From positions 62,001 through 126,000 of the forward strand of contig NZ_JASZYS010000019.1 of the NCBI RefSeq assembly GCF_030316845.1: a stretch of DNA of 64,000 nt, written 5' to 3'. The DNA comes from Variovorax davisae (GTDB lineage Bacteria > Pseudomonadota > Gammaproteobacteria > Burkholderiales > Burkholderiaceae_C). This document shows, piece by piece, positions 1-8,656 of the stretch. Positions within the stretch are counted from its first letter, which is position 1. The number at the start of each line of letters is the position of its first letter. The notes under the pieces were generated by a model, which did no database searches, was not told the origin of the DNA, and saw only the letters and a program-made list of their open reading frames with translations. Position numbers and translations under genes: made by a program.

Positions 1-583
1 TCTGCCAGCGCCGCAGCTCGGCGCGCATCTGGATCCGCAGGAAGGGGTCGAGCGCCGACAGCGGCTCGTCGAGCAGCAGCACGCGCGGCTCGGTGATCAG
101 GGCCCGCGCCAGCGCCACCCGCTGCTGCTGGCCGCCCGACAGCTCGCCCGGCTTGCGTTCGGCCAGGTGGCCCATCGCGACCCGCTCGAGCAAGTTGCCG
201 GCGCGCTTGTGGCGCTCGCTCCTGGAGACGCCCTTCATCTTCAGGCTGAAGGCGACGTTGTCGAGCGCCGACAGGTGCGGAAACAGCGCGAAGCTCTGGA
301 ACATCATTGCCGTGCCACGCGCCGCGGCCGGCAGGTTGGTGATGTTGCGGTTGTCCAGCAGGATGTCGCCGCCGGAGGCCGATTCGTGGCCGGCGACCAT
401 CCGCAGCGTGGTGCTCTTGCCGCAGCCCGAGGGGCCGAGCAGGCAACAGTAGCTGCCGCTGGCGATCCGCAGGTCGATCTGGTCGACGGCGGGCGGCGTG
501 CCGGCGGCGTAGCGCTTGCTCAGCGCGACGATTTCAACGGCTGCGGGCGGGGGGGCGGTGACAGCATCCATTGGGGATGCCAT
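1..583 (-). CDS. ABC transporter ATP-binding protein (PotA/spermidine-type), 3' end outside window
   Basis: This is the ATPase subunit of an ABC importer of the polyamine/iron/2-aminoethylphosphonate type, acting on the cytoplasmic face of the inner membrane. The N-terminal part is seen: Walker A GPSGCGKST near residue 50, a Q-loop (MMFQSFALFPHL), the signature LSGGQQQR, and Walker B VLLLDEPLSALD followed by the D-loop. The frame runs off the left edge soon after FLRIQMRAELRRW, so the C-terminal domain, permeases and binding protein lie outside and the substrate cannot be named. Start is the ATG at 583; a second in-frame ATG at 571 is also possible. The next gene, 657-1937, is on the same strand but looks unrelated. 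Confidence 0.9.
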   Translation of the reverse strand, partial: MASPMDAVTAPPPAAVEIVALSKRYAAGTPPAVDQIDLRIASGSYCCLLGPSGCGKSTTLRMVAGHESASGGDILLDNRNITNLPAAARGTAMMFQSFALFPHLSALDNVAFSLKMKGVSRSERHKRAGNLLERVAMGHLAERKPGELSGGQQQRVALARALITEPRVLLLDEPLSALDPFLRIQMRAELRRWQ

Positions 584-656
584 CGCAAGACATGTGCCAG
601 CGAGGAAGCGGGCTGCGGGCCCCTCGGTGCGCCGACTTGGTGCGGGGCCGGCTGCG

Positions 657-1937
657 TCAAGGTGGTGCGAAGCGGGCCGTGGCGACGCTGCGCAGCAGGG
701 CATCGCGCTGCGGCTTGCTGATGCCGCGCACGCCATCGGCCACCCATTTGGCCCGGTCGAGGTTGATGTTGCCCTCCTGCTGCCACTTGCGCACGGCCAG
801 GGCCGGGTTGTTGAGCATGGCCGCCAGCCAGACCGCCTGCGCCGGCTCGAGGTTGCGCGCCGGGCGCTTGAAATAGGTGCGTGCCGCGGCATCGGCGCCG
901 CAAATCCGCGCGCCCCAGGGGGCGTTGTCGAGGTAGAGCTGGAGGATCCGCGCCTTGCCCAGGGTCTGCTCCATCTCGACCGCATACAGCAGCTCGCGCA
1001 GCTTGCGGTCGGCGCTCTGCTCGCCACCGGTCACGAGGATCTTGGCCAGCTGCTGGCTCAGGGTGCTGCCGCCGCGTTCGGCCTTGGAGGCCTTCTGGTT
1101 GACCTCCAGCGAGGCCGCCAGCTCGGTCATGTCGTAGCCCGGATGGGTGAAGAAGCGCTGGTCCTCGGCCGCGATCACCGCGCGCGCCAGCCAGCTGTCG
1201 TTGCCGAGCCGGCTCGGCGCGCCGCAGCTGGTGCGCGCATTGGCGATCGTCTCGGTGCCCAGCCCGTCGACCGTGAAGTCGGCGATGCGCGGCTGCACCG
1301 CGAAGGTGCCGGCGGGCAGGCCGAGCTGGGCGCCCAGCGCCAGCGTGCCGCCGATGCGGGCGCGCTGCAGTTCGGCCAGCTCGGGTGCCAGCACGCTGTA
1401 CCAGCGTGCGATCGGCGTCTCGGGGACCTGGATGTCGATGTGCAAGGCCTGCTGCGTCAGCCGGCCGGACCAGCGTCCGCGCAGGATGCCGTCGTCGCTG
1501 CGGCCGCCGACCGCCAGCGGCCGGGCCGGCGGCGCGACTTCGAGGATGCCGCCCAGCGTGCCGGCGTCGCGGCGCACCGTGGCGCGCAGGCTGTCGAGCC
1601 GGATCGGCGCGCTGCCCAGGGCCGGCACCGTGGCGCTGCAGGGCGCGCAGTCGAGTTCCAGGGTTTCGCTCGCGGCGTTCCAGCCGAAGCGCACCGGCCC
1701 GTGGGCGGTCTCCAGCGTGCGGCCGGCCAGCCAGGGGGCGAACCAGGAGGAGGTGGCCAGCCGGATCGCGGTCGGGACGCCGACGTCGATCGCCACCGGG
1801 CCGGCCTGGAAGCGGGCCGGCCATTCGTCGCGGCCGGGCGCCAGCGCCAGCTTCAGGATCAGGAACACCGCGACCGCCGCCGTCAGAACCAGGGCCAGGG
1901 TCGCGAAAAGCAGGTAAACCAGCGCTTTCTTCAGCAA
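657..1937 (-). CDS. Membrane-anchored GT51 peptidoglycan transglycosylase (monofunctional, long N-terminal region)
   Basis: Predicted 426-residue glycosyltransferase family 51 protein that polymerises lipid II glycan strands on the outer face of the inner membrane. A TM helix spans residues 5-30, about 200 residues of unassigned periplasmic sequence follow, and the GT51 domain covers about 245-400. Its motifs are intact: AAEDQRFFTHPG with catalytic Glu258, GGSTLSQQ at 289-296, RKLRELL, and ILQLYLDNAPWG. No transpeptidase domain follows. MtgA proteins are near 240 residues, so the N-terminal half is an addition. I chose the TTG at 1937, a few bases past the preceding stop and just before the hydrophobic segment; a longer ATG frame from 2000 would precede the helix with a charged tail. 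It is the last gene of the exosortase-type operon. Confidence 0.82.
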   Translation of the reverse strand: MLKKALVYLLFATLALVLTAAVAVFLILKLALAPGRDEWPARFQAGPVAIDVGVPTAIRLATSSWFAPWLAGRTLETAHGPVRFGWNAASETLELDCAPCSATVPALGSAPIRLDSLRATVRRDAGTLGGILEVAPPARPLAVGGRSDDGILRGRWSGRLTQQALHIDIQVPETPIARWYSVLAPELAELQRARIGGTLALGAQLGLPAGTFAVQPRIADFTVDGLGTETIANARTSCGAPSRLGNDSWLARAVIAAEDQRFFTHPGYDMTELAASLEVNQKASKAERGGSTLSQQLAKILVTGGEQSADRKLRELLYAVEMEQTLGKARILQLYLDNAPWGARICGADAAARTYFKRPARNLEPAQAVWLAAMLNNPALAVRKWQQEGNINLDRAKWVADGVRGISKPQRDALLRSVATARFAPP

Positions 1938-1944
1938 ATCACTC

Positions 1945-2517
1945 TCACTCGATCGGTTTCGCCAGGGTGACGGCTTGCCAGGGACCGTGCGAGCGGCCAC
2001 TGGCCGCCGCCCAGTACCAGGCTGAAGTGTCGGTGAAAGCGCCGCCCCCGGCGTCGACGATACGCTCGCAGACCCGGATTTTTTGCCCGCCGGCGCGCTC
2101 GGCGACGAAACAACGCCACAGTCGTTCGTGCAGGTCGCGCTCCAGCCGCGCCTGGGCGATGCCGTAGCCCAGCGCGCGGTAGCAGTCGGCGGCCGGATGC
2201 AGCATGCGCGTCGGCGCGTTCACCTGGCGCAGCACCAGCACCTGCCGGCCGTCGGTCAGGCGCGCCATGCTGCCCGGGAAGCGCTCGGCGAAGCGGTGTT
2301 CGACCTCGCTCAGGGCCAGCGGGCGCAGCGGCGCGCCGTCCCATTCGTTCGGCCATTCGTGGAAGGCCGAGGCGGCCGCGGCCGGCGCCGCCCGGTGCAG
2401 CGCCGCGCTGCCCGACCAGGCCAGGCAGAGCAGCATGGCGAGGCCGAACAGGGCCTTGTGCAGCATGCGGTGCACGAAGCGGTTGGCGAAGCAGCGCTCA
2501 AGCACGGCGATGGCCAT
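1945..2517 (-). CDS. Exosortase-associated EpsI-like periplasmic protein
   Basis: A 190-residue protein with an N-terminal hydrophobic helix (about residues 20-42) and a periplasmic domain. The segment HPAADCYRALGY resembles the conserved H-P-x-x-C-Y motif of EpsI/DUF3485-type proteins that accompany exosortases; the rest is too divergent for a firm family call. It starts 20 bases inside the end of the exosortase gene, so translation is probably coupled, and its stop lies 8 bases from the transglycosylase start. A role helping exosortase or processing the sorted protein is inferred from this position. The assignment rests on context and one motif. Confidence 0.6.
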   Translation of the reverse strand: MAIAVLERCFANRFVHRMLHKALFGLAMLLCLAWSGSAALHRAAPAAAASAFHEWPNEWDGAPLRPLALSEVEHRFAERFPGSMARLTDGRQVLVLRQVNAPTRMLHPAADCYRALGYGIAQARLERDLHERLWRCFVAERAGGQKIRVCERIVDAGGGAFTDTSAWYWAAASGRSHGPWQAVTLAKPIE

Positions 2518-3385
2518 GGCGGTCTCCTCGGGAATGGCTCATGACCCGGGCGATGCCGGCGCAGACCGTCGCCAGCAAGGCCAGGCCGAAGGCGTCGTGC
2601 AGCCAGGGCGGCGGTGCATGGCCGGCCGCCTCCAGGGCCACCAGCAGGCTGTTGCGCACGATGCTGCCGGCCAGCACCAGCAGGCCGACCGCCGGCAGCC
2701 GGGCCAGGAAGGCGCGGTTGTCGCGCAGCACCCAGAGCGCGACCACGCAGGCCGTGAAATAGCCGAACCAGGCCATCTGCACGCCCGAGCAGGGCGCGTC
2801 GACGATCACCAGCCGCCCATCGATCCACAGGCTGCTGCCTTCGCGCGCCACTTCGAAGCCCGGCGCCAGCAGCCAGCGACTGGCCTCGGCCGTGACGACG
2901 CGCAGCGGGTAGCCCGCATAGAACTGCAGCGAAGACAGCAGCGGCAGCGCCAGCACCGCCAGCCCGGCGACCGGCCCCGCGGGCACCTCGCGCGGCAGGA
3001 AGGCCAGCAGCGCGCAGGCCAGCGCGCCCATGGCCAGCAGTGCGGCGGCCAGCGACGGCAGCGGCGGCCACCCGCCGATGCCGGTGCGGCCCAGGGTGGC
3101 GGCCAGGGTCGCCAGGGCCGCCAGCGCCAGCCAGCCGAGGCGTGGCGCCGCGCGCAGCCCGTGCCGCAGCGTGAACACCAGCAGCGCCAGCGCCGCGACC
3201 GCCAGCAGGCCGAGCGGGTCGTCGGAGCGGTCCAGCATGCGCCGGCCCATCCAGGCCCAGGTGGGTGCCAGCGCGGCCGCCTGCAGCGCGAGCCAGGCCA
3301 GGGCCGGCAGGCGGTCGAGCTGGATGCCGGCCTCGAACAGGCGGGGGTGGCGGGTGGCGAGGGCGTCGAGGGTCATGGTTCTCAC
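2498..3385 (-). CDS. Exosortase-family transpeptidase-like membrane protein
   Basis: A 295-residue polytopic inner-membrane protein with about seven to eight hydrophobic segments. The exosortase/archaeosortase catalytic signature is complete: Cys199 in DAPCSGVQM, Arg244 in GSIVRNSLL and His263 in WLHDAFGL. Exosortases cleave PEP-CTERM tails of exported proteins and pass them on to the envelope. The GTG start at 3385 overlaps the stop of the upstream VIT/VWA gene as GTGA; an ATG three codons later is an alternative. The immediately upstream protein ends in a PEP-CTERM-like tail, so this looks like a dedicated one-enzyme/one-substrate pair. No other PEP-CTERM protein or EPS gene is visible in the window. 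Confidence 0.85.
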   Translation of the reverse strand: MRTMTLDALATRHPRLFEAGIQLDRLPALAWLALQAAALAPTWAWMGRRMLDRSDDPLGLLAVAALALLVFTLRHGLRAAPRLGWLALAALATLAATLGRTGIGGWPPLPSLAAALLAMGALACALLAFLPREVPAGPVAGLAVLALPLLSSLQFYAGYPLRVVTAEASRWLLAPGFEVAREGSSLWIDGRLVIVDAPCSGVQMAWFGYFTACVVALWVLRDNRAFLARLPAVGLLVLAGSIVRNSLLVALEAAGHAPPPWLHDAFGLALLATVCAGIARVMSHSRGDRHGHRRA

Positions 3386-5451
3386 GAGGTCAACCGCCGG
3401 CTGTCATTGCGGCGCGCCCGACGCCGGAGCATCGCCAGCATCGACAGCACCACCGCGATCGCGCCCAGCGTCTCGGGCTCGGGCGTGCTCGGCACCTCGG
3501 CGCCCAGGCTCTGGCCGAGCGCGCTCTCGGCTACACCCTGAGGCAAGGGCTGCGGCTGGTCGACGCCGGCGGCGTTCTGCGGCGCCGGGTTGCGCACCAC
3601 CCGGTCGATCGCGATGAAGCTGGTGTACTGGGTGAGCAGGCTGTAGCGCAGGCCGAGATCGGTGATGCGCTGGCGCAGCGCGTCGCCGCCTTCCAGCGCT
3701 TCCTGGTCGGTCAGGCCGGCGATGCGATGCCGCGCCCACAGGCTGCGCAATGCGGCCGCATCGCGGCGCGCCTGCGGGTCGATCTTCAGTTCCTGCCGGT
3801 AGGGGCCTTCGGCGCCGCGGCCCTCCACCACGAGCCGGCCGCGGGCCTCGCCGCGCCACTTGCCGAACAGGATCACCGGGCGCTCGCCGAGCACGTCGGG
3901 CAGCACCGCCGGCTCGACGTCGTAGACGTCGAGGCCCTCGAAGCGCGCCTTCACCTGCGTCAGCACCGGCGACTCGACCATGCGGCGGAAGCGCGCGGCC
4001 TGCTCGGGCGCCTGGACCGGGTCGGTGATCACGAAGGGCTCGCCCATGCCGGCGCGCGCCAGGCCTTCCATCAGGTGGCGGTTGACCGAAGAGCCGATGC
4101 CGAAGGCGAACAGGTTGGCGCGGCCCAGGTTCTTGCGCACCAGTTCGAAGGCCTCGCGCTCGACCGTGACATAGCCGTCGGTGACCACCACCAGCGTGCG
4201 CGAGACGCCCTCGGCCTTCGGCTCGGCATAGGCGCGCTGCAGCGCCGGGATCAGCTCGGTGCTGCCGCTGCCGCCGTAGTTCTGGATCGTCGCCAGGGCC
4301 TGCGCGATGTTGGCGCGGGTGGCCGGCACCGAGTGCGGCGACAGCATGCGGTTGCTGCCCGAGAACAGCAGCACGTTGAAGGTGTCGCTGGGCCGCAGGC
4401 CGCCGATCAGGCGCTCCAGCATGGCCTTCGCGGTGTCGAGCGGAAAGCCGTGCATCGAGCCCGAGATGTCGACCACGAAGATGTAGTCGCGCGGCGAGAT
4501 GGCGTTCGCGGCCACCGACTTCGGCGGCTCGACCATGGCGAGGAAGAAGTTCTCGGCGCCGTCGCCCTGGCCCTGGTAGAGCATCAGCCCGGACTGGACC
4601 CGATCGCCGGCGAGCCGGTAGTCGAGCACGAAGTCGCGGTTGTCGGCAGGGCCGCTGCCGGGCGCCAGCGTGACGTCGGCATGGGCGTCGCCATCGCGCC
4701 GTGCGAGCGCGATCGCGTGGGTCTGCGAGCGCACCTCCTGCAGCGCCATCGGCATGTCGAGCGCGACCCTGAGCCTGAAGGCGGTGCCCGGCGCGACCGC
4801 CGCGCGCAGCGTGGGCTGCGCCACCCAGCGGGCCTGCGCGTTCTCCGACTGCGGGCTGTTGTAGCGCGGCCCGACCACGGTCGGATAGACGAACTGGTAG
4901 TTGCCGCCCTGCGGCACCAGCAGCTCGGTGTAGCGCAGCGTCACCCGGACCTCGTCGCCCGGCAGGATGTTGGCGACGTTCATCTGGAACACGTTGGGCA
5001 GGTGCTGCTCGAGCAGCGCGGCGGTCTTGCCCTCCTTCTTCGCTGCGTCGTAGTCGATGCGCGCCTGTGCCTTCTCGCGGATCTGCGCCGTGATCAGGCG
5101 CTCGCCGATGCGCATCTGGAGCGCACCGACCGCGGCCCGGGTCGAGCCCGGGAACACGTAGCGCGCCTCGATCGCCCGCTGGCCTTCGTTGCGGTAGGTC
5201 TGCGTGACCGTGACGTCGGCGATCACGCCGGAGATCTTGACGTCCACCTCGGTCCCCTTGAGCGGCAGGCGGTCGAGCTCGGGGTCGTCGCTCTTGACGA
5301 AGAAATAGGGGCTCTCGGTCCTGGCGCGCGGGCCCGGCGCTTCTTCCTGTGCATGCAGCGGCCGCACGCTCAGCGCGAGGAAGCTGGCGACGGCCAGTGT
5401 CAGGGTGACGAGCCAGAGCCGTCGGCCGGGGCGGTTGAGGGGGGCGTCCAT
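3382..5451 (-). CDS. VIT and VWA domain surface protein with PEP-CTERM-like sorting tail
   Basis: A 689-residue exported protein related to inter-alpha-trypsin inhibitor heavy chains. A signal peptide covers about residues 1-34, a VIT domain about 46-175 and a VWA domain about 320-490, with an intact metal site DISGSM at 328-333. The C-terminus reads TPEPE, then about 18 hydrophobic residues, then an arginine-rich tail (RRRARR), the layout of a PEP-CTERM signal. I start at the ATG at 5451 because GAGAAGGAGAAGGA lies just upstream and a signal peptide follows at once; the frame continues further up without one. It is first in the operon with the exosortase. The likely role is a metal-dependent adhesion or matrix protein on the surface; its ligand is unknown. 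Confidence 0.85.
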   Translation of the reverse strand: MDAPLNRPGRRLWLVTLTLAVASFLALSVRPLHAQEEAPGPRARTESPYFFVKSDDPELDRLPLKGTEVDVKISGVIADVTVTQTYRNEGQRAIEARYVFPGSTRAAVGALQMRIGERLITAQIREKAQARIDYDAAKKEGKTAALLEQHLPNVFQMNVANILPGDEVRVTLRYTELLVPQGGNYQFVYPTVVGPRYNSPQSENAQARWVAQPTLRAAVAPGTAFRLRVALDMPMALQEVRSQTHAIALARRDGDAHADVTLAPGSGPADNRDFVLDYRLAGDRVQSGLMLYQGQGDGAENFFLAMVEPPKSVAANAISPRDYIFVVDISGSMHGFPLDTAKAMLERLIGGLRPSDTFNVLLFSGSNRMLSPHSVPATRANIAQALATIQNYGGSGSTELIPALQRAYAEPKAEGVSRTLVVVTDGYVTVEREAFELVRKNLGRANLFAFGIGSSVNRHLMEGLARAGMGEPFVITDPVQAPEQAARFRRMVESPVLTQVKARFEGLDVYDVEPAVLPDVLGERPVILFGKWRGEARGRLVVEGRGAEGPYRQELKIDPQARRDAAALRSLWARHRIAGLTDQEALEGGDALRQRITDLGLRYSLLTQYTSFIAIDRVVRNPAPQNAAGVDQPQPLPQGVAESALGQSLGAEVPSTPEPETLGAIAVVLSMLAMLRRRARRNDSRRLTS

Positions 5452-5656
5452 GGTGTTTTTCCTTCTCCTTCTCGTGCGAACTTGCACGGGAGCCACTGTC
5501 CGGAGCGAGCGAGAAGCCAGTTGGAAGGCTTTTCGAAGTCCGGCAGCGTGAAAACAGCCTTGTGTGAAGCCTGTGTGAAGTCCTGCGAACAGGGCCTTCA
5601 CACGGGCATCGCCCGGATGGGGAACCATCGCGGCCTGTTCCTGCTCCCTCCCTGCC

Positions 5657-8026
5657 ATGACTTCTCCGTCCGAAACCCCCTCCCGCGCACCCGGCTGGCG
5701 CCGTCCGGTCGCCTGGATCGCCGCGCTGTCGGCCGGCTCCGTGCTGGTGCTGGCGATCGCCGGCGGCATCGCGGTGGCCACCATCTACCCGCGGCTGCCC
5801 GACATCTCCGAGCTGTCGGACTACCAGCCCAAGCAGCCGCTGCGGGTCTATGCGGCCGACGGCGCGCTGATCGGCGAGTTCGGCGAGGAGCGGCGCAACC
5901 TGACGCCCTTCGCGCAGATTCCGCAGGTCATGAAGGACGCGGTGCTGGCGGTCGAGGACGCGCGCTTCTATGAACACGGCGGGGTCGACTACAAGGGCTT
6001 CGCGCGCGCCGCGCTGGCCAGCCTGCAGGGCGGCCGCAAGCAGGGCGCCTCGACCATCACGATGCAGGTCGCGCGCAACGTCTACCTGAGCTCGGAGCGC
6101 ACCGTGCAGCGCAAGACCTGGGAGATCCTGCTGGCCATGCGCATGGAGCGCCAGCTCAGCAAGGACCAGATCCTGGAGATCTACCTGAACCAGATCTACC
6201 TGGGCAACCGCGCCTACGGCTTCGCGGCCGCCGCCGAGACCTATTTCGGCAAGCCGCTGGCGGACATCACGGTGGCCGAGGCCGCCATGCTCGCCGGCCT
6301 GCCGAAGGCGCCGGGCACCAACAACCCGGTGGCGAATCCGCGCCGCGCGCGGGCCCGCCAGCTCTACGTGATCGACCGCATGCAGGAAACCGGCTTCATC
6401 GACGCCGCGCAGGCCGATGCGGCGCGGCGCGAACCGCTGCAGCTGCGCGACGCCGCGGACCCGTCGCGGCTGCATGCCGAGTACGTGGCCGAGACCGTGC
6501 GCCAGATGATGCATGCGCAGTACGGCGACAGCATCTACACCAGCGGGCTCAAGGTGACGACCTCGCTGGTCGCGGCCGAGCAGCAGGCGGCCTACCGGTC
6601 GCTGCGCCGCGGCATCATGGACTACGAGCGGCGCCAGCCCTACCGCGGGCCCGAGGCCTTCGTCGAGCTGCCGGACGACCCGAAGGCGCTCGACGACGCG
6701 GTCGACGACGCGCTGGCGGAGCACCCGGACAACGGCGACCTGGTGGCCGCCGTGGTGCTGCAGGCGAGCGCCAGGGAGGTCCGCGCGGTGCGCGCCAACG
6801 GCGAGACGCTGCAGATCGGCGGCGAAGGGCTCCGGCCCGCGCAGTCCGGGCTGGCGGAGAAGGCGGCGCGCAACATCCGGATCCGGCCGGGCGCGGTGAT
6901 CCGCGTGGCCCGCACGCCGAAGAACGCCTGGGAGATCACGCAACTGCCCGAGGTCGAGGGCGCCTTCGTGGCGCTGGACCCGCGCAGCGGCGCGATCCAG
7001 GCCCTGGTGGGCGGCTTCGACTACGGCAAGAACAAGTTCAACCACGTGACCCAGGCCTGGCGCCAGCCGGGCTCGAGCTTCAAGCCCTTCATCTATTCGG
7101 CCGCGCTCGAGAAGGGCTTCACGCCGGCCACGGTGGTCAACGATGCGCCGCTGCTCTTCGAAGCCGGTGCCGGCGGCAACGCCTGGGAGCCGAAGAACTA
7201 CGACGGCGGCTACGACGGCCCGATCACGCTGCGGCGCGCGCTGCAGCAGTCGAAGAACCTGGTCACGCTGCGCGTCATGCAGTCGATCGGTGCCGGCTAT
7301 GCGCAGGACTGGGTCACGCGCTTCGGTTTCGAGCGCGAGAAGCAGCCGGCCAACCTGCCGATGGCGCTGGGCGCCGGCTCGGTGACGCCGATGCAGATGG
7401 CGGCCGGCTATGCGGTGTTTGCCAACGGCGGCTTTCGCGTCAACCCCTACCTGGTGACGCGGGTCACCGACGCCCGCGGCAAGGTCCTGATGGAGACCGA
7501 GCCGCCGGTGCTCGACGAGGCCCGGCGCGCGATCCCCGAGCGCAATGCGTTCATGATGGATTCGCTGCTGCAGAGCGTGGTGAAGGGCGGCACCGCGTCG
7601 CGCGCCTACCAGGCGATCCGGCGCGACGACCTGTACGGCAAGACCGGCACCACCAACGATTCCTTCGACACCTGGTTCGCCGGCTTCCAGCCGACCCGCG
7701 TGGGCATCGCCTGGGTCGGCTACGACACCCCGCGCCAGCTCGGCGTGCGCGGCGAGACCGGCGGCAGCCTGAGCCTGCCGATCTGGACCGGCTACATGCA
7801 GGCGGCGCTCAAGGGCGTGCCGGTGGCCGCGCTGAAGGCGCCCGACGGCGTGCTGCAGGTCGATGGCGAGTGGTACTTCGACGACTACGCGCCGGGGCAC
7901 GGGGTGGCCAGCCTGGGCCTCGATCCGGCGCTGGCGCCGTTGCCGGCCGAGGACCTGGCGCCCGCGCAGGTGGCGCCCCCGGCGCCGCCGGCCGAGCGCA
8001 ACCGCATCCTCGACTTCTTCCGGTAG
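5657..8026 (+). CDS. mrcA: Penicillin-binding protein 1A (bifunctional transglycosylase/transpeptidase)
   Basis: A class A PBP of 789 residues that polymerises and cross-links peptidoglycan in the periplasm. A TM helix lies at about 20-42, the GT51 domain follows (VEDARFYEHGG, GASTITMQVARN, EIYLNQIYLG), and the transpeptidase domain carries SSFK with catalytic Ser473, SKN at 532-534 and KTGTT with Lys662. An inserted OB-type segment between the domains fits PBP1A of beta/gamma-proteobacteria, and the tail is Pro/Ala rich. It is transcribed away from the exosortase operon across a 205-base intergenic region. In many proteobacteria pilMNOPQ lies opposite ponA; here that place is taken by the VIT/VWA gene. 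Confidence 0.95.
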   Translation: MTSPSETPSRAPGWRRPVAWIAALSAGSVLVLAIAGGIAVATIYPRLPDISELSDYQPKQPLRVYAADGALIGEFGEERRNLTPFAQIPQVMKDAVLAVEDARFYEHGGVDYKGFARAALASLQGGRKQGASTITMQVARNVYLSSERTVQRKTWEILLAMRMERQLSKDQILEIYLNQIYLGNRAYGFAAAAETYFGKPLADITVAEAAMLAGLPKAPGTNNPVANPRRARARQLYVIDRMQETGFIDAAQADAARREPLQLRDAADPSRLHAEYVAETVRQMMHAQYGDSIYTSGLKVTTSLVAAEQQAAYRSLRRGIMDYERRQPYRGPEAFVELPDDPKALDDAVDDALAEHPDNGDLVAAVVLQASAREVRAVRANGETLQIGGEGLRPAQSGLAEKAARNIRIRPGAVIRVARTPKNAWEITQLPEVEGAFVALDPRSGAIQALVGGFDYGKNKFNHVTQAWRQPGSSFKPFIYSAALEKGFTPATVVNDAPLLFEAGAGGNAWEPKNYDGGYDGPITLRRALQQSKNLVTLRVMQSIGAGYAQDWVTRFGFEREKQPANLPMALGAGSVTPMQMAAGYAVFANGGFRVNPYLVTRVTDARGKVLMETEPPVLDEARRAIPERNAFMMDSLLQSVVKGGTASRAYQAIRRDDLYGKTGTTNDSFDTWFAGFQPTRVGIAWVGYDTPRQLGVRGETGGSLSLPIWTGYMQAALKGVPVAALKAPDGVLQVDGEWYFDDYAPGHGVASLGLDPALAPLPAEDLAPAQVAPPAPPAERNRILDFFR

Positions 8027-8050
8027 CGCCGCCCCCTACACTCGGGGCCG

Positions 8051-8656
8051 ATGGAAACTCTCACCCTGGTGACGCTGATCGCCATCGGCGCCTACCTCGT
8101 CAATTCGCAGCAGCAGCGCCGGCGCATCGCGCTGCTGGGCAGCCACCTCGGCCACTACCAGATCGAGAAGCTGATGGAGAACCTCACCGAAGGCTACCTG
8201 CGCTGCCTCGGCGAGGACGATGCCGAGCGCCGGGCGCAGATCTGGGGCCTGCTCGACAGCACCGAGGCCAAGCTGTCGGCCCAGTTCGACAGCTTCGCGG
8301 CCGAATTCGCGCAGGTCGGCGAGAAGGAGGCGCGGGTCAGCAAGCTGCCGCTGTCGCTGCCCTTCGTGCAGCAGCTGTTGCCGGCCGCGACCTTCGACCT
8401 GCGCGAGGCCTTCGCGCTCCATGCCCGCGGCATCGCCGGCGTGATGCGCAACGAAGCGCAGCGCTCGCCGAAGGCCAAGGCCTACATGATGTCGGCCGAG
8501 CTGTTCCTGATGCAGCACAGCTGCCACTGGTACTGCAAGTCGAAGGCGGTGGCCTCGGCGCGGCTGATGGCGCGCCACAAGACCTCCCACGCGCAGGTGC
8601 TCGACGCCGTGAGCCCCGAGACCCGCAAGGCCTACGCGGCGCTCACCGGTCAGTGA
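8051..8656 (+). CDS. Conserved hypothetical protein, N-terminal membrane helix
   Basis: A 201-residue protein starting 25 bases after PBP1A, probably in the same transcript. Residues 4-17 are hydrophobic (TLVTLIAIGAYLV) and could anchor the protein; the rest is helical and charged, with two Cys in SCHWYCKSK near residue 160. I do not recognise a family. It ends 7 bases into the convergent CreC gene. Long helices with scattered Glu/Lys/Gln suggest a coiled or helical-bundle fold. Function unknown. Confidence 0.7.
   Translation: METLTLVTLIAIGAYLVNSQQQRRRIALLGSHLGHYQIEKLMENLTEGYLRCLGEDDAERRAQIWGLLDSTEAKLSAQFDSFAAEFAQVGEKEARVSKLPLSLPFVQQLLPAATFDLREAFALHARGIAGVMRNEAQRSPKAKAYMMSAELFLMQHSCHWYCKSKAVASARLMARHKTSHAQVLDAVSPETRKAYAALTGQ

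Noticed and set aside
2498..3385. Plain EpsH of a polysaccharide locus
   Set aside because: No glycosyltransferase, Wzx/Wzy or other EPS gene is adjacent, and the upstream neighbour is a PEP-CTERM-like protein.
3404..7900. Very long open frame (about 1,500 codons) opposite the VIT/VWA and PBP1A genes
   Set aside because: It is Arg/Ala/Gly-rich with no domain, and lies antisense or out of frame to two clear genes; GC-rich DNA yields such frames by chance.
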